A stretch of DNA of 64,000 nucleotides. It comes from Luteibacter sp. UNCMF331Sha3.1 (GTDB lineage: Bacteria > Pseudomonadota > Gammaproteobacteria > Xanthomonadales > Rhodanobacteraceae). The stretch covers positions 1,511,004 to 1,575,003 of the forward strand of contig NZ_FOBU01000001.1 of the NCBI RefSeq assembly GCF_900109915.1, given 5' to 3'. The notes beneath the pieces were generated by a model. That model was not told the DNA's origin. It was given only the letters and a program-made list of their open reading frames with translations, and ran no database searches. Shown here one piece after another: positions 60,719-64,000 of the stretch (positions within the stretch are counted from its first letter, which is position 1; each line of letters begins with the position of its first letter). The translations under genes were made by a program, and so were the position numbers.

Positions 60719-62827
60719 TTAGAACCGATAGCGAGCCGACCCGACGATGCTGCGGCGCGGGCCGTAGAAACAGTCGCCGCGTGCGAGGCAGCTCGCGTTG
60801 TAGCGCTGATCGGTGACGTTGGCCGCGTTCACCGCGAACCGCCATGGGCCCTGCGTGTACGCCACCATCGCATCGAACAACGTCTTCTGCGGCACTTTCA
60901 GCACGCCGGTTTCGTCGTAGTTGGTGCCGATGTAACGCGCACCGGCACCGAAGCTGAAACCGTCGCCGTCCGCGTCGTTCACATGATAGACGCCCCAGAC
61001 CGATCCCTGGTTCTTCGGCAGGCCCGCGACGATCGTGCCATCGTCCGGCCGCGCCTTCGTCCACGTGTAGGTGCCGATGAGGTCGACGTGGCTGGCGATG
61101 CGCGTCGACGCTTCGAGTTCGACGCCGCGCGTCTTCGCCTTGCCGGCCTGGATCTGGTTGAGTGGATTCTCGGGGTCGGGCGCGAGACGGTTCTCTTCGC
61201 GCAGGTCGTAATACGTGGCCGTGAGCAGCGTGGCGGTGCCAACCGGCTGGTATTTCACACCCGCTTCGTACTGCTTGCCGCGCAGCGGCTCGTACGGGCG
61301 GTTGTAGACGTCGAGGCTGTCCAGCGGCTGAAACGACTCCGTATAACTCACGTACGGGACGAGACCGCTGTCGAAGCGATACATGAGCCCGAAGCGCGAC
61401 GTGGTGGCGTTGTCCACGGAACGGTCGTCGCCGGTGGTCAACGTGGCGCGATCGTGACGCACGCCGACCGTACCGATCCAGTGCTCGCCGATGGTGATCT
61501 GGTCCTGCGCGTACAGACCCGTCTGACGCGTGTGACTCGATGCGATTGGCGTCACGTCCGGCGGCAGGAAGCCGTTCCGGTAGACCGGGTCGAAGAGATC
61601 GAACGGCACGGCGTCGAAGCCGTTGCCTTGGCGGCTGTCGGTGTGCGAATAGCCGATGTCGAGGCCGATCAGCAGGCGATGGTGTGTCGACGCGACGTCG
61701 AAATCGGCTTGGGCGTGCGTGTCGGTCACGAAGCGCTTGTGCCGGTCGATCGACACGTAGCTGTAACGCGCGACGGTGCGCTGGGCGTCGTCGAGGAACG
61801 GGTACGCCGGATTCGAGTACACATCCGGATACAGCGTGCGATAGTCCACGTTGTCATGCGAGTAGCGCATGCTCTGGGTGAACGTCCAGGTATCGTCGAA
61901 GCGATGCTCGAACAGCGAAGTGACGGAGCGCTGCTGCGTGTCGTAGCGATCGAAGCCCGGTTCGCTGACGAAACGCTGCGTGGGAATGTGCCCGTTCGGG
62001 TTCGGCAGCAGCGTACCCGCGTGCGGCAGGAAATTGAGCGACGTGCCGTTGTGGTCGAACTGCAAGTTCGCCAGCAGCGTCCAGCGCGTGTCCTGGTCGG
62101 GCATCCAGGTGATGGATGGCGCGATCGCCTTGCGATCGTCGGCCACGTGGTCGATCTGCGAATCCGAATCGCGATAGACGCCGATCAGGCGGTACGCCCA
62201 GTGCCCCGCGGTGTCGAGCGGGCCAGTGAAATCGAACGCCAGCTGCTTGCGTGCGTTGTTGCCCACCTGGGCTTCGATCTCGTGCGACGCCGTGAACTGC
62301 GGGCGCTTGGAGGTGAGGGCGATCAGGCCACCGGTGGTGCCCTGCCCGTACAGGACGGACGACGGGCCGCGCACGATTTCGATGCGGTCGAGGAAATAGG
62401 GCTCGGTGCGGGCGTACGCGTAACCGAAGTTCTGGCGCAGGCCGTCGAGGTATTGGGTGAACGAAGTCCCACGCACGAAGGCATCGTCGCCGCGACTATC
62501 CACGCCATAGGCGTCGGCACGCACGCCCGCGGAGTAGCGCAGCGCATCCTGCACGGTCAGCACGCCCTGATCGCGCATCTGGGCATTCGAGATGACCGAG
62601 ATCGCCTGCGGCGTCTCGATGATCGGCGTGTCCGTCTTGGTCGCGCCGCTGGCGTCCGATCGCGTATAGCCGGCATCGACGCTGACACCACGCACCGCCA
62701 CGGGCGCGAGTTGAACGGCCTTGTCACCTCCCCCCTGCTGCGCGGACCCCGCGTCCTGTGCGGGGGCGGCGAACGGGAGCGACGCGCTGGCGAGCAGCAA
62801 CGGCAGTGTCTTCCTGCGGAGGATCAT
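60719..62827 (-). CDS. TonB-dependent siderophore receptor
   Basis: A 702-residue outer-membrane receptor with a signal peptide (LPLLLASASLPFAAPA). The plug domain (DTPIIETPQAISVISNAQMRDQG, EIVRGPSSVLYGQGTTGGLI) is followed by a 22-strand barrel region ending SIVGSARYRF, the C-terminal Phe. The plug pattern is that of ferric siderophore receptors (FhuA/FpvA/FoxA group, without a signalling extension). Two Fur-like boxes and a 9-bp hairpin lie before it, which supports iron control. No siderophore synthesis genes are near, so it may take foreign siderophores. Confidence 0.93.
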   Translation of the reverse strand: MILRRKTLPLLLASASLPFAAPAQDAGSAQQGGGDKAVQLAPVAVRGVSVDAGYTRSDASGATKTDTPIIETPQAISVISNAQMRDQGVLTVQDALRYSAGVRADAYGVDSRGDDAFVRGTSFTQYLDGLRQNFGYAYARTEPYFLDRIEIVRGPSSVLYGQGTTGGLIALTSKRPQFTASHEIEAQVGNNARKQLAFDFTGPLDTAGHWAYRLIGVYRDSDSQIDHVADDRKAIAPSITWMPDQDTRWTLLANLQFDHNGTSLNFLPHAGTLLPNPNGHIPTQRFVSEPGFDRYDTQQRSVTSLFEHRFDDTWTFTQSMRYSHDNVDYRTLYPDVYSNPAYPFLDDAQRTVARYSYVSIDRHKRFVTDTHAQADFDVASTHHRLLIGLDIGYSHTDSRQGNGFDAVPFDLFDPVYRNGFLPPDVTPIASSHTRQTGLYAQDQITIGEHWIGTVGVRHDRATLTTGDDRSVDNATTSRFGLMYRFDSGLVPYVSYTESFQPLDSLDVYNRPYEPLRGKQYEAGVKYQPVGTATLLTATYYDLREENRLAPDPENPLNQIQAGKAKTRGVELEASTRIASHVDLIGTYTWTKARPDDGTIVAGLPKNQGSVWGVYHVNDADGDGFSFGAGARYIGTNYDETGVLKVPQKTLFDAMVAYTQGPWRFAVNAANVTDQRYNASCLARGDCFYGPRRSIVGSARYRF

Positions 62828-62848
62828 GGCGTATTCCTGGGGCTGGGC

Positions 62849-62872
62849 GGCGCGTCGCCCTTACGACGCGCC
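62849..62872 (-). promoter_or_regulatory. hairpin in the leader of the TonB receptor gene
   Basis: GGCGCGTCG and CGACGCGCC form a 9-bp stem with a six-base loop, 21 bases before the ATG at 62827. It lies between the start codon and the nearer Fur-like box and could affect translation or message stability. Confidence 0.45.
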
Positions 62873-62877
62873 GTTAT

Positions 62878-62896
62878 TGCGAATGACTCTCATTAC
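62878..62896 (-). promoter_or_regulatory. Fur box 1 of the TonB receptor gene
   Basis: On the minus strand GTAATGAGAGTCATTCGCA matches the inverted-repeat Fur consensus (AATGA-N-A-N-TCATT) at most positions. It lies about 50 bases before the receptor ATG. Confidence 0.7.
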
Positions 62897-62928
62897 ATGA
62901 TGCCCAGAAAGTCCGTCCCGCGCAATAT

Positions 62929-62948
62929 TGCGAATGGCTCGCATTTGC
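62929..62948 (-). promoter_or_regulatory. Fur-like box 2
   Basis: GCGAATGGCTCGCATTTGC is an imperfect inverted repeat that shares TTGCGAATG with box 1. It lies about 50 bases further upstream and is a weaker Fur match. Confidence 0.45.
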
Positions 62949-63029
62949 GGTTGCATGGATGCAGGAATTCGCCGTCGTCCTGGCGCGTCGCTGCGGCGGC
63001 GTGGAGGCGATTGTCGCGAATCGCCCTGG

Positions 63030-63689
63030 TCAGGCGATGAGGAGGTCTTCGAAGAACGCGCCGATGGGCCGGTCAGGATGCGCGATCTGAATTTCCAGTA
63101 TCCAGAGGCCCGGCACCGGGGTCGCGTCGAGATCGCCGAGGTTACCGGCCTTGTGCACGGCGTGCGGATAGTCGCCCACGCGGTGCCCCTTGGTCGCGTG
63201 ATTGAGCCGCCAGCCCATCGCCCGCGCCTGTTCGTCGGCGAACGCGTAGAGCGCGGTTCCCGTCACGCCCTCGCGCCAGCGAGCCGCCGTGAGATCGAAG
63301 AGCTCGCGCGCCGCCGTAGCGCATGCCGTCATCTGCGCATCGCCACCCGTCACGAAGGTATCGCCCACGTCACCCTCGTGACCGTCGAACACGGGGCCAA
63401 GGTCGACGAAGAAGATGTCGTGGTCGCCCAGCCGCGTGTCGGGCGCCGAACGCTGGCGAAAGGTCTTCAGCGTGTTCGGCCCGAACCGGATGATGCTCGG
63501 ATGCCAGATGCGCTGCATACCGGCGGCCGCGAGACATTCGCTGGCGACCGCCGCGGCGTCCGTTTCCGTCATGCCCGGTACGATGCGCGCCGCGATGGCA
63601 CCCAGCGCGGCCCACGAGCGCTCGCGCGCGGCGAGCATGGCCTGCCGGGAAAACCTGGCACCCACGTTCTGTGCGGTTTCGGCGGTCAT
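63030..63689 (-). CDS. M24-family metallopeptidase-like protein
   Basis: A 219-residue pita-bread-fold protein. FVDLGPVFDGHEGDVGDTFVTG supplies the two Asp metal ligands in the normal spacing, YPHAVHKAG the His, and WILEIQIAHPDRPIGAFFED the Glu and final segment. It resembles Xaa-Pro aminopeptidase catalytic domains without the N-terminal creatinase domain. It could be a peptidase or a relative that has changed function. It follows a 67-base gap after the next gene upstream. Confidence 0.75.
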   Translation of the reverse strand: MTAETAQNVGARFSRQAMLAARERSWAALGAIAARIVPGMTETDAAAVASECLAAAGMQRIWHPSIIRFGPNTLKTFRQRSAPDTRLGDHDIFFVDLGPVFDGHEGDVGDTFVTGGDAQMTACATAARELFDLTAARWREGVTGTALYAFADEQARAMGWRLNHATKGHRVGDYPHAVHKAGNLGDLDATPVPGLWILEIQIAHPDRPIGAFFEDLLIA

Positions 63690-63756
63690 GACCTGTCTCC
63701 TGCGAGCGTCGCCATATCGTACATCGGCACATGTCCCATGATTCCGGACTCCGTGC

Positions 63757-64000
63757 TCAGCGCAGATCGAGGAGTTGCCCGATATCCCGCAGCGCCTTGA
63801 AGCGTCGCACCAGATTCAGCGGCTTGCGTTTGAGCGTGCCGATATCGCCGCGCTGGAACGCGGCGACCGCGTCGAGCACGCGTTCGCTGGACCGGCCGTC
63901 GCGATACGGATGGATGTCGTCGCCGTGCGCACGGATCGCCGCCATCAGCTCGGGCGGATGCGTGAGGGCGAGATCGATCGCCGCGTCGACGTAGTCGGGT
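63757..64000 (-). CDS. C-terminal end of a possible CDP-glycerol glycerophosphotransferase family protein
   Basis: Only the last 80 residues lie in the window; the gene continues beyond the right edge on the minus strand. The visible sequence (YVDAAIDLALTHPPELMAAI, HPYRDGRSSERVLDAVAAFQ, LVRRFKALRDIGQLLDLR) has the PYRDGRSSERV-like end I associate with TagB/TagF-type or capsule glycerophosphotransferases. The call rests on this short part and could be wrong. Confidence 0.4.
   Translation of the reverse strand, partial: PDYVDAAIDLALTHPPELMAAIRAHGDDIHPYRDGRSSERVLDAVAAFQRGDIGTLKRKPLNLVRRFKALRDIGQLLDLR

Overview
The window is GC-rich chromosomal DNA that looks like the Rhodanobacteraceae/Xanthomonadaceae (Luteibacter or Dyella type). 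This is an inference from the gene set: a three-gene EmrAB/outer-membrane pump, phenylalanine hydroxylase beside an Lrp regulator, TAP-like hydrolases, a C-rich-loop small RNA and, most tellingly, a bacteria-killing type IV secretion effector with a XVIPCD-like C-terminus. No tRNA, rRNA, CRISPR array, insertion sequence or prophage was seen. About 60 genes are supported. Several neighbours overlap by an ATGA.

Layout. 1-6.9 kb: end of a GH3 beta-glucosidase, three tandem secreted TAP-type alpha/beta hydrolases, and a 3-hydroxybutyrate dehydrogenase. 6.9-15 kb: a porin, a cupin protein, a glutaminyl cyclase, glnA under a textbook sigma-54/NtrC control region, a modular GH43 protein and a Tat-exported phospholipase C/acid phosphatase. 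15-19.5 kb: an EmrB-EmrA-outer-membrane channel operon. 19.6-24.3 kb: uppP with a CadC-like regulator, a serine beta-lactamase-family hydrolase and a LysR regulator. 24.4-31 kb: a MexEF-OprN/SmeVWX-like RND operon ending in an SDR gene and preceded by what reads as a SoxR box. 31-36.5 kb: AI-2E-type permease, YqjE/YqjD-like and DUF1328 envelope proteins, a YbhB-like protein, a YheT-like hydrolase and a PlsC-like acyltransferase. 36.5-46.6 kb: Lrp regulator and phhA, a candidate small RNA, an SGNH hydrolase, a RES-Xre toxin-antitoxin pair, a DUF885 protein, a YafY regulator, a GST, fbp, a patatin lipoprotein and a TetR regulator.

46.9-50.6 kb is the most unusual part. A VirD4/TraG-like protein without recognisable Walker motifs runs in frame, with no stop, into a lipoprotein that has its own ribosome binding site. 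That lipoprotein overlaps by one base a gene whose product ends in a XVIPCD-like, glutamine-rich tail. I read this as an immunity-effector pair of the Xanthomonadales killing type IV secretion system, coupled to a pseudo-coupling protein. The secretion apparatus itself is not in the window.

50.7-64 kb: a molybdopterin oxidoreductase operon with a three-heme cytochrome c; a halovibrin-like secreted protein and a GH19 chitinase that share a promoter module with a common dyad; a LysR regulator and a decayed LysR tail; a quinone-oxidoreductase-type gene; a second GH43 protein; a siderophore-type TonB receptor with two Fur-like boxes; an M24-family protein; and the end of a possible CDP-glycerol glycerophosphotransferase.

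Palindromic GGTGGGAGCCAGC repeats sit between several genes and probably serve as terminators. Functional statements rest on motif recognition by eye; no database search was run.
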